Assembly (NCBI GenBank): GCA_029582155.1
Contig: CM055909.1
Span: 50,673,818-50,737,817 of the forward strand
Direction of reading: 5' to 3'
Source: Panopea generosa
Lineage: Eukaryota; Mollusca; Bivalvia; Adapedonta; Hiatellidae
Length of the DNA: 64,000 nucleotides
The notes under the pieces were generated by a model. It ran no database searches, had not been told where the DNA came from, and was given only the letters and a program-made list of their open reading frames with translations. Of the stretch, positions 12,705 through 26,808 are shown piece by piece (position 1 is the first letter of the stretch; every line of letters starts with the position of its first letter). The position numbers and the translations under genes were made by a program.

Positions 12705-12874
12705 CATTTTTTCGAAGCTGATTCAAGTGTGAAAGTTATCAGTTACATGCGGAGACGGGAGTGCTCGAGTATTGGTTAACCTGCCATGATCCTGGCAAAT
12801 ATATGTTGTTTAACTGATCGTCTGTTAGCTCTTGACGACATAAATGTGAAGCTAAATATTCAATCAATCAATCA
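12705..12874 (+). mobile_element. SINE family A, headless duplicate
   Basis: This is the 3' part of SINE A only, starting mid-body because the duplication breakpoint lies inside the SINE. It appears identical to 4196-4364. Confidence 0.85.
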
Positions 12875-12946
12875 CTGCGAACTGCAAAACTATTGTTTCG
12901 CAAATCGCACGATTCTAAGGATTATTCACTTAATGAGAGTCATCAA

Positions 12947-13220
12947 CCCAGGTGTCGTCTAGTGGAAGAGCGTCCGTCTCGCATGCAGCAAGTCGTGGGT
13001 TCAATCCCCGGCTGGTTCTTACCGAAGACTAAAGGACAGCTCTATGTCTGATTGGCCCGGTGGTAGTATATTGTGACTGGATGGGGTATATTATACCATG
13101 TGTCTACGGCATGATACTCTAGTGTGGCAGCGCTCAGAATATTGTCTCAGGTAGACACCGTCACGATACGACAGATAAAAGTCTACGGTTGAAAGCGATG
13201 CTAAGCACCAAACGACAACA
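12947..13220 (+). mobile_element. SINE family B, duplicate
   Basis: Duplicate of the SINE at 4437-4710, carried within the tandem duplication. I see no difference by eye. Confidence 0.85.
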
Positions 13221-13269
13221 GCGATGTTATGTATTTAGAACTGATCAGGCTTGTCAAAGTGGTTTAATA

Positions 13270-16200
13270 TAGAACACTCTTCATACAATCATTGTTCTAT
13301 TATCAATAACAACACTCTTCATACAATCAGCGTTCTATTATCTATAACAACACTCTTCATACAATCAGCGTTCTATTATCTATAACAACACTCTTCATAG
13401 TATCAGCACTCTATTATCTGTAACAACACTCTTCATACAATCAATGTTCTATTATCTATAACAACACTTTTCATAGAATCAGCGTTCTATTATCTATAAC
13501 AACACTCTTCATACAATCAGTGTTCTATTATCTATAACAACACCCTTCATAGAATCAGCGTTCTATTATCTATAACAACACTCTTCATACAATCAGTGTT
13601 CTATTGTCTATAACAACACTCTTCATAGAATCAGCGTTCTATTATCTATAAAAACAGACTTCATAGAAACAGCGTTCTATTATCTACAACAATACATTTC
13701 ATAGAATCAGCGTTCAACTTTCTACAAAAATACACTCGATAGATTCAGTGTTCAGTTATCTAAAACAATACACTGCATGAAGTCAGTGTTCAATACACTT
13801 CATAGAGTCAGTGTTCAATTATCTACAACAATACACTTCATAGAGTAAGTGTTCAACTATCTAAAACAATACATTTCATAGAATCAGTGTTCAATTATCT
13901 AAAAGAATACACTGCACAGAGTCATTGCTCAATAATCTACAAAAATACACTGCATAGATTCAGTGTTCAAATATCTACAACAATACACTACATAAAATCA
14001 GTGTTCTCTAATCTATAACAACACACTTCATAGTGTAAGTATTCAATTATCTAAAAACAATACACTTCATAGAATCAGTGTTCAATTATCTACAACAATA
14101 TATTTCATAGAATCAGCGTTCAATTATCTACAACAATACTCTGCTTAGATTCAGCGTTTAATTATATACAACAATACACTGATTAGATTCATCGTTCAAT
14201 TATTTACAACAACACACTTCATAGAATCAGCGTTCATCTATCTACAACAATACACTTCATAGAATAAGCGTTCTATTTTCTAAAACAATACACTGCATAG
14301 ATTCGGTGTTCAATTATCTACAACAAAACACTTCATAGAATCAGTGTTCAATTATCTATAACAATACAATGCATATATTCAGTGTTCAATTATCTACAAC
14401 AATACACTGCATAGAGTCAGTGTTCAATTATCTACAACAAAACACTTCATAAAATCAGCATTCAATTTTCTATAACAATACACTTAATAGAATGAGCTTT
14501 CAATTATCTACAACAAAACACTGCATAGATTCAGTGTTCAATTATCTACAAAATTACACTTCATATATTCAGTGTTCAATTATCTACAACAATACACTGT
14601 ATCGATTCAGCGTTCAATTATCTACAACAATACACTTCATATAATCAGCGTTCAATTATCTACAACAAAACACTTAATAGAATAAGCTTTCAATTATCTA
14701 CAACAATACACTGCATAGAGTGAGTGTTCAATTATCTACAACAATACACTGTATACAGTCAGTGTTCAATTATCTACAACAATACACTTCATAGAATTAG
14801 TGTCCAATAATTACAACAATACACTTCATAAAATAAACGTTCTATTTTCTACAAAAATACACTGCATAGATTCAGTGTTCAATTATCTACAACAATACAC
14901 TATATCGATTCAGCGTTCAATTATCTACAACAATACACTTCATATAATCAGCGTTCAATTATCTACAACAATACACTTAATAGAATAAGCTTTAAATTAT
15001 CTACAACAATAAACTGCATAGAGTCAGTGTTCAATTATCTACAACAATACACTGTATACAGTCAGTGTTCAATTATCTTCATCAACAAACTCCATAGAAT
15101 CAGTGTTCAATTATCTACAACAACACAATTCATATAATCAGCGTTCAACAATCTACAACAATACACTGTATAGATTCAGTGTTCAATTAGCTATAATCTT
15201 ACACTGCCTACAGTCAATGATCAATTAGCTACAACAATACACTGCATAAAATCAGCGTTCAAATATTTACAACAATACACTGCTTAGATTCAGTGTTTAA
15301 TTATCTTCAACAATACACTGCATAGATTTAGTGTTCAAATATCTACAACAATTCACTTCATAGAATCATGTTCAATTATTATAACAATACACTTTATCGA
15401 TTCAACGTTCAATTATCTACAACAATAAACTGTGAAGAGTCAGTGTTTAATTATCTATAACAATACACTGCATAGATTTAGTGTTCAAATATCTACAACA
15501 ATTCACTTCATAGAATCATGTTCAATTATTTACAACAATACACTTTATAGAATCAGCGTTTTATTTTCTACAAAAATACACTGCATCAATTCAGTGTTCA
15601 ATTATCTACAACAATACACTTCATAGAATCAGTGTTCAATTATCTATAACAACACATTTCATAGAATCAGCGTTCAACTATCTACAACAATACACTGAAT
15701 AGATTCAGTTCTCAATTATCTACAATAATACACTACATAGAGTCAGTGTTCAAATATTTACAACACACTGCTTAGATTCAGGGTTCAATTATCTACAACA
15801 ATACACTGCTTAGATTCAGTGTTCAATTATCTACAACAATATAATGCATAGAGTCATTGTTCAATTATCTATAAAAATACACTGCAAAAAGTCAGTGTTC
15901 AATTATCTACAACCATACACTGCATAGAGTCAGTGTTCAATTATCTACAACAATACACTTTATAGAGTATTTGTTCAATTATCTACAACAATACATTTCA
16001 TAGAATCAGCGTTCAATTATCTACGACATTACACTGCATAGATTCAGTGTTCAATTATCTACAACAATACACTTTATAGAGTAAGTGTTCAATTATCTAC
16101 AACAATACACTGCATAGAATCAGTGTTCAATTATCTATAGCAATACACTGCATAGAGTCTGTGTTCAATTATCTCCAACAATACATTTCATAGAGTCAGT

Positions 16201-19200
16201 CTTTTATTATCTTCAACAATACACTTCATCGATTCAACGTTCAATTATCTACAGCAATAAACTGTGTATAGTCAGTGTTCAAATATCTACAACAATACTC
16301 TGCATCGATTCAGCGTTCAATGATCTACAACAATGCACTGCGTAGAGTCAATTTTCAATTGTCTACACCAATACACTGTATAGAGGCAGCGTTCAATTAT
16401 CTACAACAATACACTTCATCGATTCAGCGTTCAATTATCTACAACAATAAACAGAGTAGAGCCAGTGTTCAATTATATACAACAATACACTGCATAGATT
16501 CAGTGTTCAAATATCTACAATAATACACTGCATCGATTCAGCGTTCAATTATCTACAACAATACACTGCGTAGAGTCAGTGTTTAATTATCTACAACAAT
16601 AAACTGCATAGATTCAGTATTCAATTATCTACAACAATACATTTTATAGAATCAGTGTTCAATTATTTACAACAACACACTTCATAGAATCAACGTTCAA
16701 CTATCTACAACACTACACTGCATAGATTCAGTGTTTAATTATCTACAACAATACACTGCTTAGATTCAGTGTTCAATTCTCTACAACAATACACTGCATA
16801 GAGTCAGTGTTCAATTATCTACAACCATACACTGCATAATGTCAGTGTTCAATTATCTATACCAATACACTTGACAGAGTCAGTGTTCAATTATCTACAA
16901 CAATACATTGCATAGATTCAGTGATCAATTATCTACAACCATACACTGCATAGAGTCAGTGTTGAATTATCTACAACAATACACTTCATAGATTCAGTGA
17001 TCAATTATCTACAACAATACACTTCATATAGTAAGTGCTCAATTATCTACAACAATACACTGCATAGAGTCAGTGTTCAATTATCTACAACCATACACTG
17101 CATAGAGTCAGTGTTCAATTATCTACAACAATACACTGCATAGAGTCAGTGTTTAATTATCTTCAACAATAAACTTCATCGAATCAGCGTTCAATTATCT
17201 ACAGCAATAAACTGTGTATAGTCAGTGTTCAATTATCTCAAACAATACACTGCATATATTCAGAGTTCAAATATTTACAACAATACTCTGCATCGATTCA
17301 GCGTTCAATGATCTACAACAATGCACTGCGTAAAGTCAGTTTTCAATTATCTACACCAATACACTTCATAGACTCAGCTTTCAATTATCTACAACAATAC
17401 ACTTCATCGATTCAGCGTTCAATTATCTACAGCAATACACTGCATCGATTCAGCGTTCAGTGATCTACAACAATACACTGCGTAAAGTCAGTGTTCAATT
17501 ATATACAACAATACAATGCATAGATTCAGTTTTTAATTATATACAACAATACATTTCATAGAATCAGTGTTCAATTATTGACAACAACACACTTCATAGA
17601 ATCCGCGTTCAACTATCTACAACACTACACTGCATAGATTCAGTGTTTAATTATCTACAACAATACATTGCTTAGATTCAGTGTTCAATTATTTACAACA
17701 ACACACTTCAAAGAATCAGCGTTCAACTATCTACAACACTACACTGCATAGATTCAGTGTTTAATTATCTGCAACAATACATTGCTTAGATTCAGTGTTC
17801 AATTCTCTACAACAATACACTGCATAGAGTCAGTGTTCAATTATCTACAACCATACACTGCATAATGTCAGTGTTCAATTATCTATACCAATAAACTTAA
17901 TAGAGTCAGTGTTCAATTATCTACAACAAAACACTTCATAGATTCAGTATTCAATCATCTACAATAATACACTGCATAGAGTCAGTGTTCAATCATCTAA
18001 AATAATACACTGCATAAAATCAGCGTTCAAATATTTACAACAATACACTGCTTAAATTCAGTGTTTAATTATCTACAACAATACACAGCTTAGATTCAGT
18101 GTTAAATTATATACAACAATACATTTCATAGAGTCAGTGTTCAGTTATCTACAACAATACACTGGATAATGTCAGTGTTAAATTATCTACAACAATACAC
18201 TTGATAGAGTCAGTGTTCAATTATCTACAACAATACAATTCATAGAATCAGCGTTCAATTATCTACAACAATACATTGCAGAGATTCAGTGTTCAATTAT
18301 CTACAACAATATACTTCATATAGTAAGTGCTCAATTATCTACAACAATACACTACATAGAGTCAGTGTTCAATTATCTACAACAATATACTGCATAGATT
18401 CAGCGTTCAATTATCTACAACGATACACTTCAAAGATTCAGCGGTCAATTATCCTCAACAATACATTGCATAGATTCAGTGTTCAAATATCTACAACAAT
18501 ACACTTCATACAGTAAGTGTTCAATTATCTATAACAATAGACTGCATAGAGTTAGTGTTCAATTATCTACAACAATACACTGCATAGAGTCAGTGTTCAA
18601 TTAACTACATCAATACACTTCATTGAGTCAGTGTTTAATTATCTTCAACAATACACTTCATAGAATAAGCGTTCAATTATCTACAACAATACAATGCATC
18701 GATTCAGCGTTCAATTATCTACAACAATACACTGCACAGAGTCAGTGTTCAATTATCTACAACAGTGCACTGCATATATTTTCAGTGTTCAATTATCTAC
18801 TACAGTACACTTCATAGAATCATTGTTCAATTATCTATAACAATACACTTCATAGAATAAGCGTTCTATTTTTACAACAATACACTGCATAGATTCAGTG
18901 TTCAATTATTTACAACAATACACTTCATAAAATCAGTGTTCAATGATTTACAACAACACACTTCATAGAATCATCGTCCAGCTATCTACCACAATACACT
19001 GCATAGATTCAGTGTTCAATTTTCTACAATACACTGCATAGAGTCAGTGTTCAATTATCTACAAAAATACACAGCATAGAGTCCGTGTTCAATTATCTAC
19101 AACAATACACTGCTTAGATTATCTGTTCTATTATCTACAACAATACTCTTCATAATGTCAGTGTTCAATTATCTACAACAAAACACTGCTTAGATTCAGT

Positions 19201-21779
19201 GTTCTATTATCTACAACAATACACTTCATAGTGTCAGTGTTCAATTATCTACAACAATACACTGCATAGAGTCAGTGTTCAGTTATCTACAATAATACAC
19301 TTCATAGATTAAATGTTCAATTATCTACAACAATACACTTCATAGAATCAGCGTTCAATCATCTACAACAATTCACTGCATAGAGTCAGTGTTCAATTAT
19401 CTACAACAGCACACTTCATAGAGTAAGTGTTCAATTGTCTACAACAATATACTGCATAGAGTCAGTGTTCAATTATCTACAACAATACACTGCATAGATT
19501 CATTTTTCAATTAACTACAACAAAACACTTGATAGAGTCAGTGTTTAATTATATACAACAGCACCCTTCATAAAATCAGCGTTCAACTATCGAAAACAAT
19601 ACACTGCATGAATTCAATGTTCATTTGTCTACAAGAATACACTGCATAGAGTCAGTGCTCAATTATCTACAACAATACAATGCATAGAGTCAGTGTTCAA
19701 TTATCGTCAACAACACACTTCATAAAGTAAGTGTTTAATTATCTACAACAATACACAGCTTAGGTTTAGTTTTTAATGATATACAAAAATACACTGCTTA
19801 GATTCAGTGTTAAATTATCTACAACAATACACTTCATAAAGTCAGTGTTCAGTTATATACAACCATACACTGCATAATGTTAGTGTTCAATTATCTACAA
19901 CAATAGACTGCATAGAATCAGTGTTCAATTATCTACAATAATACACTTCATAGAGTAAGTGTTCAATTATCTACAACAATACACTTCATCAAATAAGCGT
20001 TCAATTATATACAATAATACACTGCATAGATTCAGTGTTCAATTATCCTCAACAACACACTGCATCGATTCAGCGTTCAATTATCAAAAACAATACACTG
20101 CTTAGATTCAGTACTTAAATATCTACAAAAATACACTGCATAAAGTCAGTGTTCTATTATCTACAACAATACACTTCATAGAGTAAACGTTCAATTATCT
20201 ACAAAATACACTTCATAGAATCAGTGTTTAATTTTCTACAACAATACACTGTATAGACTCAGTGCTCAATTATCTACCACAATACACTTCATAGAGTAAG
20301 CGTTCAATTAGCTACAACAATACTCGGCATACAGTAAGTGTTCAATTATCTACAACAATATACTGCATTGATTCAGCGTTCAATTATCTACAACAATACA
20401 CTTCATAGAATCAGTGTTCAATTATCTACAACAATATACTGCATAGAGTCAGTGTTTAATTATCTACAACAATTCACTTCATAGAATAAGCGTTCAGTTA
20501 TCTACAACAATACACTGCATAGATTCAGCGGTCAATTATCCTCAACAATACACTGCATAGATTCAGTGTTCAATTACCTACAACAATACATTGCATAGAG
20601 TCATTATTCAATTAACTACAACAATACACTTCATAGAGTCAGTGTTTAATTATCGTCAACAATACACTTCATAGAATAAGCGTTCAATTATCTACAACAA
20701 TACAATCCATCGATTCAGCGTTCAATTATCTAAAACAATACACTACGTAGAGTCAGTGTTCAATTATCTACAACAATATACTGCATCGATTCAGCGTTCA
20801 ATTATCTACAACAATACACTGCACAGATTCAGTGTTCAGTTATCTACAACAATGCATTGCATAGATTCAGTGTTCAATTATCTACAACAATACACTTCAT
20901 AGAATCATTGTTCAATTATCTTCAACAAAACACTTCATAGAATAAGCTTTCTATTTTCTACAACAATACACTGCATAGATTTAATTTACAATTATTTACA
21001 ACAATACACTTCATAAAATAATTGTTCAATTATCTACAACAACACACTTCATAGAATCAGCGTTCAACTATTTACAACAATACACTGCATAGAGTAAATG
21101 TTCAATTATCTATAACAACAGACTTCATAGAGTCAGTGTTCAATTATCTACAACAATACACTGCATAAAGTCATTATTCAATTAACTACAACAATACACT
21201 TCATAGAGTCAGTGTTTAATTATCGTCAACAATACACTTCATAGAATAAGCGTTCAATCATCTACAACAATACAATCCATCGATTCAGCGTTCAATTATC
21301 TACAACAATACACTACGTAGAGTCAGTGTTCAATTATCTACAACAATCCACTGCATCGATTCAGCGTTCAATTATCTACAACAATACACTGCACAGAGTC
21401 AGTGTTCAATTATCTACAACAATGCATTGCATAGATTCAGTGTTCAATTATCTACAACAAAACACTTCATAAAATAATTGTTCAATTATCTACAACAAAA
21501 CACTTCATAGAATAAGCGTTCTATTTTCTACAACAATACACTGCATAGATTTAGTTTATAATTATTTACAACAATACACTTCATAAAATAAGTGTTCAAT
21601 TATCTACAACAACACACTTCATAGAATCAGCGTTCAACTGTTTACAACAATACACTGCATAGAGAGAGTGTTCAATTATCTACAACAATACACTGCATAG
21701 AATCAGCGGTCAATTATCTACATTAATACCCAGCATGGAGTCCGTGTTCAATTATCTACAACAACACACTTCATAAAAT
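13270..21779. repeat. 38-bp satellite array, block 2
   Basis: Same satellite as block 1 and, for most of its length, the same order of variant units. The leading TTCTATTATC subfamily is shorter here (to about 13675) than in block 1. Confidence 0.95.
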
Positions 21780-23876
21780 AAGCGTTCAATTATCTACAAC
21801 AATACACTGCTTAGATTAAGTGTTCTATTATCTACAACAATACACTTCAAAGTGTCAGTGTCCAATTATCTACAACAATATCCTGCATAGTGTCAGTGTT
21901 CAATTATCTACAACAATACGCTTCATAGAATAAGCGTTCAATTATCTACAACGATACACTGCATAGATTCAGCGGTCAATTATCCTCAACTATATACTGC
22001 ATAGATTCAGTGTTCAATTATCTACAACAATACACTTCATAGAGTAAGTGTTTAATTATCTATAACAGCACTCTGCATAGTGTCTGTATTCAATTATCTA
22101 CAACAATACACTGCATAGAATCAGTGTTCAATTAACTACAACAATACACTTCATAGAGTCAGTGTTTAATTATCTTCAACAATACACTTCATAGAAGAAT
22201 AAGCTTTCAATTATCTACAACAATACACTCCATCGATTCATCGTTCAATTATCTACAACAATACACTATGTAGAGTCAGTGTTCAATTATCTACAACAAT
22301 GCACTGCATAGATTCAGTGTTCAATTATCTACCACAATACATTTCATAGAATATGCGTTCTATTTTCTACAACAATACACTGCATAGATTCAGTGTTCAA
22401 TTATTTACAACAATACACTTCATAAAATCAGTGTTCAATGATCTACAACAACTCACTTCATAGAATTAGCGTTCACCTATCTACAACAATACACTGCATA
22501 AGTTCAGTGTTCAATTTTCTACATCAGTACACTGCATAGAGTCAGTGTTTAATTATCTACAATAATACACAGCATAGAGTCCGTGTTCAATTATCTACAA
22601 CAATACACTTCATAAATTAAGTGTTCATTCATCTACAACAATACACTGCTTAGATTCAGTGTTCTATTTTCTACAACAATACACTTCGTAGAGTCAGTGT
22701 TCAATTATCTACAACAATACACTTCATAGAGTAAGTGTTCAATTATCTACAATAAAACACTTCATAGAATCAGTGTTCAATTATCTACAACAATACACTG
22801 CTTAAATTCAGTGTTTAGTTATCTACAACAATACACTGCTTATAATCAGTGTTCAATTATCTACAACAATACACTTCATATAGTAAGTGTTCAATTTTCT
22901 ACAACAATACACTTCATAGAGTCAGTGTTCAATCATCTAAAACAATATACTGCATAGAGTTAGTGTCTAATTATCTACAACAATACACTGCATAGATTCA
23001 GTGTTCAATTATCTACAACAATACACTTCATTGAATCAGCGTTCACTTATCTACAACAATACACTTCATCGATTCAGCGTTCAATGAACTACAACAAAAC
23101 ACTGCATAAATTTAGTGTTCAATTATCTGCAAGAATACACTGCATAGAGTCAGTGTTCAATTATCTATAACAATACACTGCTTAGATTCAGTGTTCATTT
23201 ATCTACAACAATACACTGCATAGAGTCAGTGTTCAATTATCTACAACAATATACTGCATCGATTCAGCGTTCAATTATCTACAATAATACACTTCATAGA
23301 ATCAGTGTTCAATTATCTACAATAATACACTTCATAGAATCAGTGGTCAATTATCTACAACAATACACTTCATTGAATCAGCGTTCACTTATCTACAACA
23401 ATACACTTCATCGATTCAGCGTTCAATGAACTACAACAAATCACTGCATAAATTTAGTGTTCAATTATCTACAAGAATACACTGCTTAGAGTCAGTGTTC
23501 AATTATCTACAACAATACACTGCTTAGATTCAGTGTTCATTTATCTACAACAATACACTGCATAGAGTCAGTGTTCAATAATTATCTACAACAATATACT
23601 GCATCGATTCAGCGTTTAATTATCTACAATAATACACTTCATAGAATCAGTGTTCAATTATCTACAATAATACACTGCTTTAATTCAGTGTTTAGTTATC
23701 TACAACAATACACTGCTTATAATCAGTGGTCAATTATCTACAACAATACACTTCATAGAGTAAGTGTTCAATTTTCTACAACAATACACTTCATTGAGTC
23801 AGCGTTCAATTATCTACAACAATATACTTCATAGAATCAGCGTTCAATTATCTACAACACACTTCACAGAATCAGG
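21780..23876. repeat. 38-bp satellite array, unduplicated tail
   Basis: The satellite continues past the duplication without the SINE cassette. Internal duplications are visible: a block around 23030-23330 recurs around 23380-23660. The array decays at CACTTCACAGAATCAGGTG. Confidence 0.93.
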
Positions 23877-23999
23877 TGTATAAATGTTCAATACAGCCAC
23901 TTTATCTTCGTAAATCATCTTCAACATCCACACACTTCAAAGAATTAACATGTAGATTTGGTCCTACTTTCTCAGCCAATGAGATCAGTTATTTTTAAC

Positions 24000-24030
24000 A
24001 CCCCCCCCCCCTCCCACCCCACCCACCCCT
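24000..24030. repeat. C-rich tract
   Basis: A run of about twelve C is followed by CCCACCCCACCCACCCC. The minus strand is G-rich with several G-runs, so a G-quadruplex is possible. Confidence 0.7.
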
Positions 24031-24042
24031 CAAAAAAATAAT

Positions 24043-25036
24043 TTTCGGGTGGCATATATTAATTGTAGTGTCCGTTCGTCCGTCCGTGCTTCCGTCCGGT
24101 ATTTTGTGTCCAGCCTGTAATTTTGTTATAAATAGATGGATTTTGTTAATACTTGCTACAAATGATCAACATAAGATGACGACGTGTTGCGAGTTAGACA
24201 TACACCCGTACCTCAAAGATAAAGGTCACATTTTGAATTTGCTTGACAACACTTTGAATCTGTGTGAGATTTCGTTTCCGGCCTGCAATTTGTAATGCAT
24301 AAATCGATTTTATAAATACTTGCTAAAAATGATCAACATAACATGATGACGTGTCGTACATAACACCCAGTTTCCCGCTTCAAAGGTCAAAGTCACAATT
24401 TTACTATGTTTGACGACACTTTCAGTTTGATTCAGATTTCGTGTCCGGTCTGTAACTTTGTTACCTATGGATAAATTTCAAAAGCACATGGTACAATTCA
24501 TCAGCAAGACATGACGGCGTGCCGCGCGTAAGACCCACACCAATACCTAAAATGTTAAGGTCACATTTTGGGTTTGTTTAACAACACTTTCAGTGTGTTT
24601 GAGATTTTATATCCGTCCTGTAACTTTATCATAAATATATGGATTTCAAAAACAATTTATCAGTTGATCAACATGACATGACGATGTGTCGTGTTAAGAC
24701 CCAGAACTTTACAGTTTGTTTGACATTTCATGTCTGGTGTGTAACTTTGTCCTAAAATAGCTTGAAACAAGTGATCAACATGTCTTGATGATTTGTCACC
24801 TGCATTTTCCTGTTAAAATACGCAGACCTTTTCTTCAGATGTCAAGGTTATACAAAGGTCAAGGTCACACTTTAATGTAAAAAACAACAACATGAAATTG
24901 CATGTCTAGTTTGAAACTTTAGTCCATTACTCTTGATATTCATGGATACATCGCTGCTTATTATAAAATATATTATTATTTTCATAGACCATTTGGGAGC
25001 ATGTGCCACTTACCAGTGACAGTTCTTGTTTCAAAA
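24043..25036 (+). repeat. Dispersed repeat with about 170-bp tandem units, copy 1
   Basis: It opens with GGGTGGCATATATTAATTGT and a (TCCG)n-like run. About five diverged units follow, each with 'GTCTGTAACTTTGT', 'GATCAACATGACATGACG' and 'AAAGGTCAAGGTCACA'. It closes with TTTCATAGACCATTTGGG and CCACTTACCAGTGACAG. The same start, unit and closing words recur at 31440-32680. No protein is encoded. I know such words only as common bivalve repeats and cannot assign a superfamily. Confidence 0.7.
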
Positions 25037-25700
25037 TAGAACGTTCCATTTTATATAGAAACTTCTATATTCCATTCAATGATAAATAGAACGTTGTTTA
25101 TTTACCGAATGGAAATTTCTGAAGCTATAAAGACGAATCCACGTGACTCTATGCTAAAAATCGAAGGAAAAGTGCCCGTTTCTGTTACAGATAATTTTCT
25201 TAAAATTAACATTTCATGAAAATCACACAACAATGACAAACGCCGTCTGTGTATAAAGATGAACCATCGGTGCTATAACTGCCCATTAAAAACTCATTAT
25301 TTTGGCCAACCTTTTGTAAATTTAAAAATGGGCAAAATACGCCGTTGCATCTTTTTTGCCAAAAAAAAACGAGTTTTTGCATGGCCATTCAGTCAGTTTA
25401 AACTTATTTATTTTACCTCGATTGCGAAAAGTTATTTACATAAGGTAGACCTGTGTTCGTGTCTGTCATGGGCTTAATTCTATAAATAAAAATGATGCAA
25501 CAAGACAATGACTGGTACCCAGGAACGAGATCGTAGATCAACATCTAAGCCGGTTATAAGTTACTGGCGTAGGAAACTCCATATAACTTCTAACCCAAGT
25601 ATCCCTATTACACTTTATCTTCAACTCGCCCGGTGTTTAAAATTTAGGTATTCTGTGAGTTTAGTATCGTATTGCATGTTTCAGGTATGATATGTAAATG
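25037..25700. other. Intergenic DNA, no gene recognised
   Basis: AT-rich sequence with 'AGAACGTT' words near 25040-25100 and short open frames on both strands that show no domain, no splice logic and no similarity I recognise. Confidence 0.5.
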
Positions 25701-25985
25701 TTGATGCGTTTAGCACCCGGTTTTAAGCTACACCTCGTATGCAGGACTTGGAGTGTTCGATCCTCTGCTGGGTCATACCAAATGTTTAAAAAAAATGTAC
25801 TTAAAGCTTCAACGTTTGGCGGTCAGTATTTAGAGGGTAGTTAAGGACTGGTCGGTCCGGTGACAGTATAATGTGACTATGTGGGGATTATAACTTATGT
25901 CTGCAATGTGATACACCGATGTTGGAACGTTTAGAATACTGTCTCAAGCAGACACCGTCGTGATGTGACTTTTGTTGACAGAGAC
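25701..25985 (+). mobile_element. SINE family B, diverged copy
   Basis: The tRNA-like head includes TTTTAAGCTACACCTCGTAT and GGAGTGTTCGATCCTCTGCT. The body matches SINE B at GGTCCGGTGACAGTATAATG and ACTGTCTCAAGCAGACACCG. It is more diverged than the satellite-linked copies, so it is older or from another subfamily. Confidence 0.65.
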
Positions 25986-26298
25986 AATTATAACCACACA
26001 AAATAATACGTACTAAAAGCTTACACGACATAATTGTTGGTGCACTCAGAAATCCACTCAACAACAATCAACTTTATATGATAAGTAGTGATCGTCCTCA
26101 ACTCGAGTTTTTCCCATCCTGTATGCATAAGTCAATCAAACAAATTAAGGAGTTTCTTAAGCCTATCAGTCATTGTTGTTTGATTTAATAAAATTATATT
26201 ATATTTACAAGTTGTGTTAAACTGACTCGATGGCTTGGTGCTGTGGGTTTGAACGCAGACCGGGTCTCAACTAGACTGTAGTAAAAACTTATTTAAAG

Positions 26299-26432
26299 CG
26301 GGGCGGTAGTCTTATGGATAGAGTGTTGGCCGCTCACGCCAGAGGTTGCTGGTTCGATCCCCTCAGGAAGCGGACTCGAGAGCAGTTTATATAAACACTG
26401 ATCTTTCATTGCAATTGAGCTAAAATAAATTA
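26299..26432 (+). mobile_element. SINE family C, copy 1
   Basis: The tRNA-like head is GGGCGGTAGTCTTATGGATA followed by B box GCTGGTTCGATCCCC. The tail region has CTTTCATTGCAATTGAGCTA. A second copy at 37191-37370 is nearly identical over the head but carries about 40 bp more between head and tail. Confidence 0.7.
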
Positions 26433-26800
26433 GTATAATTTAAACTAACTAGACAGTAGAAACGGTCCTCACTCACGCCCGATAGGGACCGATACATACC
26501 ATGGACATTGGTCAGTTTCTTCGGCGGGAGATGTATCACGTCACAGTTTGGTAAACGCGCCAGACTTCTGGGAGTTGTAGGATCCGTGGTATAGCCACAG
26601 TAATTTGAAGTTCTACGTTCGATATATGTTATGTAATACCTTAAGAATAGTTGTTGATAATATATACCATAGATAATTCTAAATAATGAGATTGCAATAG
26701 CCCATACGCCATAGAGATACCTATGGTATATTACTAATACAAGCAATCCATACAGACAATGGATACTACGTAGAACACAGAAATTGGGTTTCCAGTGGTA
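26433..26800. other. Unique intergenic DNA
   Basis: No recognisable feature. A 108-codon open frame on the minus strand (26420-26746) shows no domain and is probably chance. Confidence 0.5.
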
Positions 26801-26808
26801 AAACAGAC

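Larger units (their letters stand above)
12705..21779. repeat. Tandem duplication unit, copy 2 (9075 bp)
   Basis: The start matches position 4196 onward and the end matches the end of copy 1. The offset between matching positions changes in steps: 8510 at the SINEs, 8168 near 6632/14800, 8129 from 7303/15432 to 10494/18623, 8847 near 11291/20138, and 9075 at the end. The first drop is 342 bp, exactly nine 38-bp units. The next is 39 bp: one unit lost, plus one base. After 19020 this copy holds about 1.1 kb of satellite arranged differently from copy 1. Confidence 0.88.

Noticed and set aside
6632-23834. Many frames with 'IIYNNTLHR.SVQLSTTIH' repeats
   Set aside because: Three 38-bp units make 114 bp, so an open frame with a 38-residue period is automatic. 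Frames end wherever a unit varies.
4752-23876. CRISPR-like array (regular 38-bp repeats)
   Set aside because: Units are contiguous with no unique spacers, no cas genes exist, and the surrounding DNA is eukaryotic. It is a satellite.
4752-23876. Helitron-borne satellite, as known in some bivalves
   Set aside because: I could not find a paired TC start and CTRR end with a hairpin at the array flanks, so there is no positive support.
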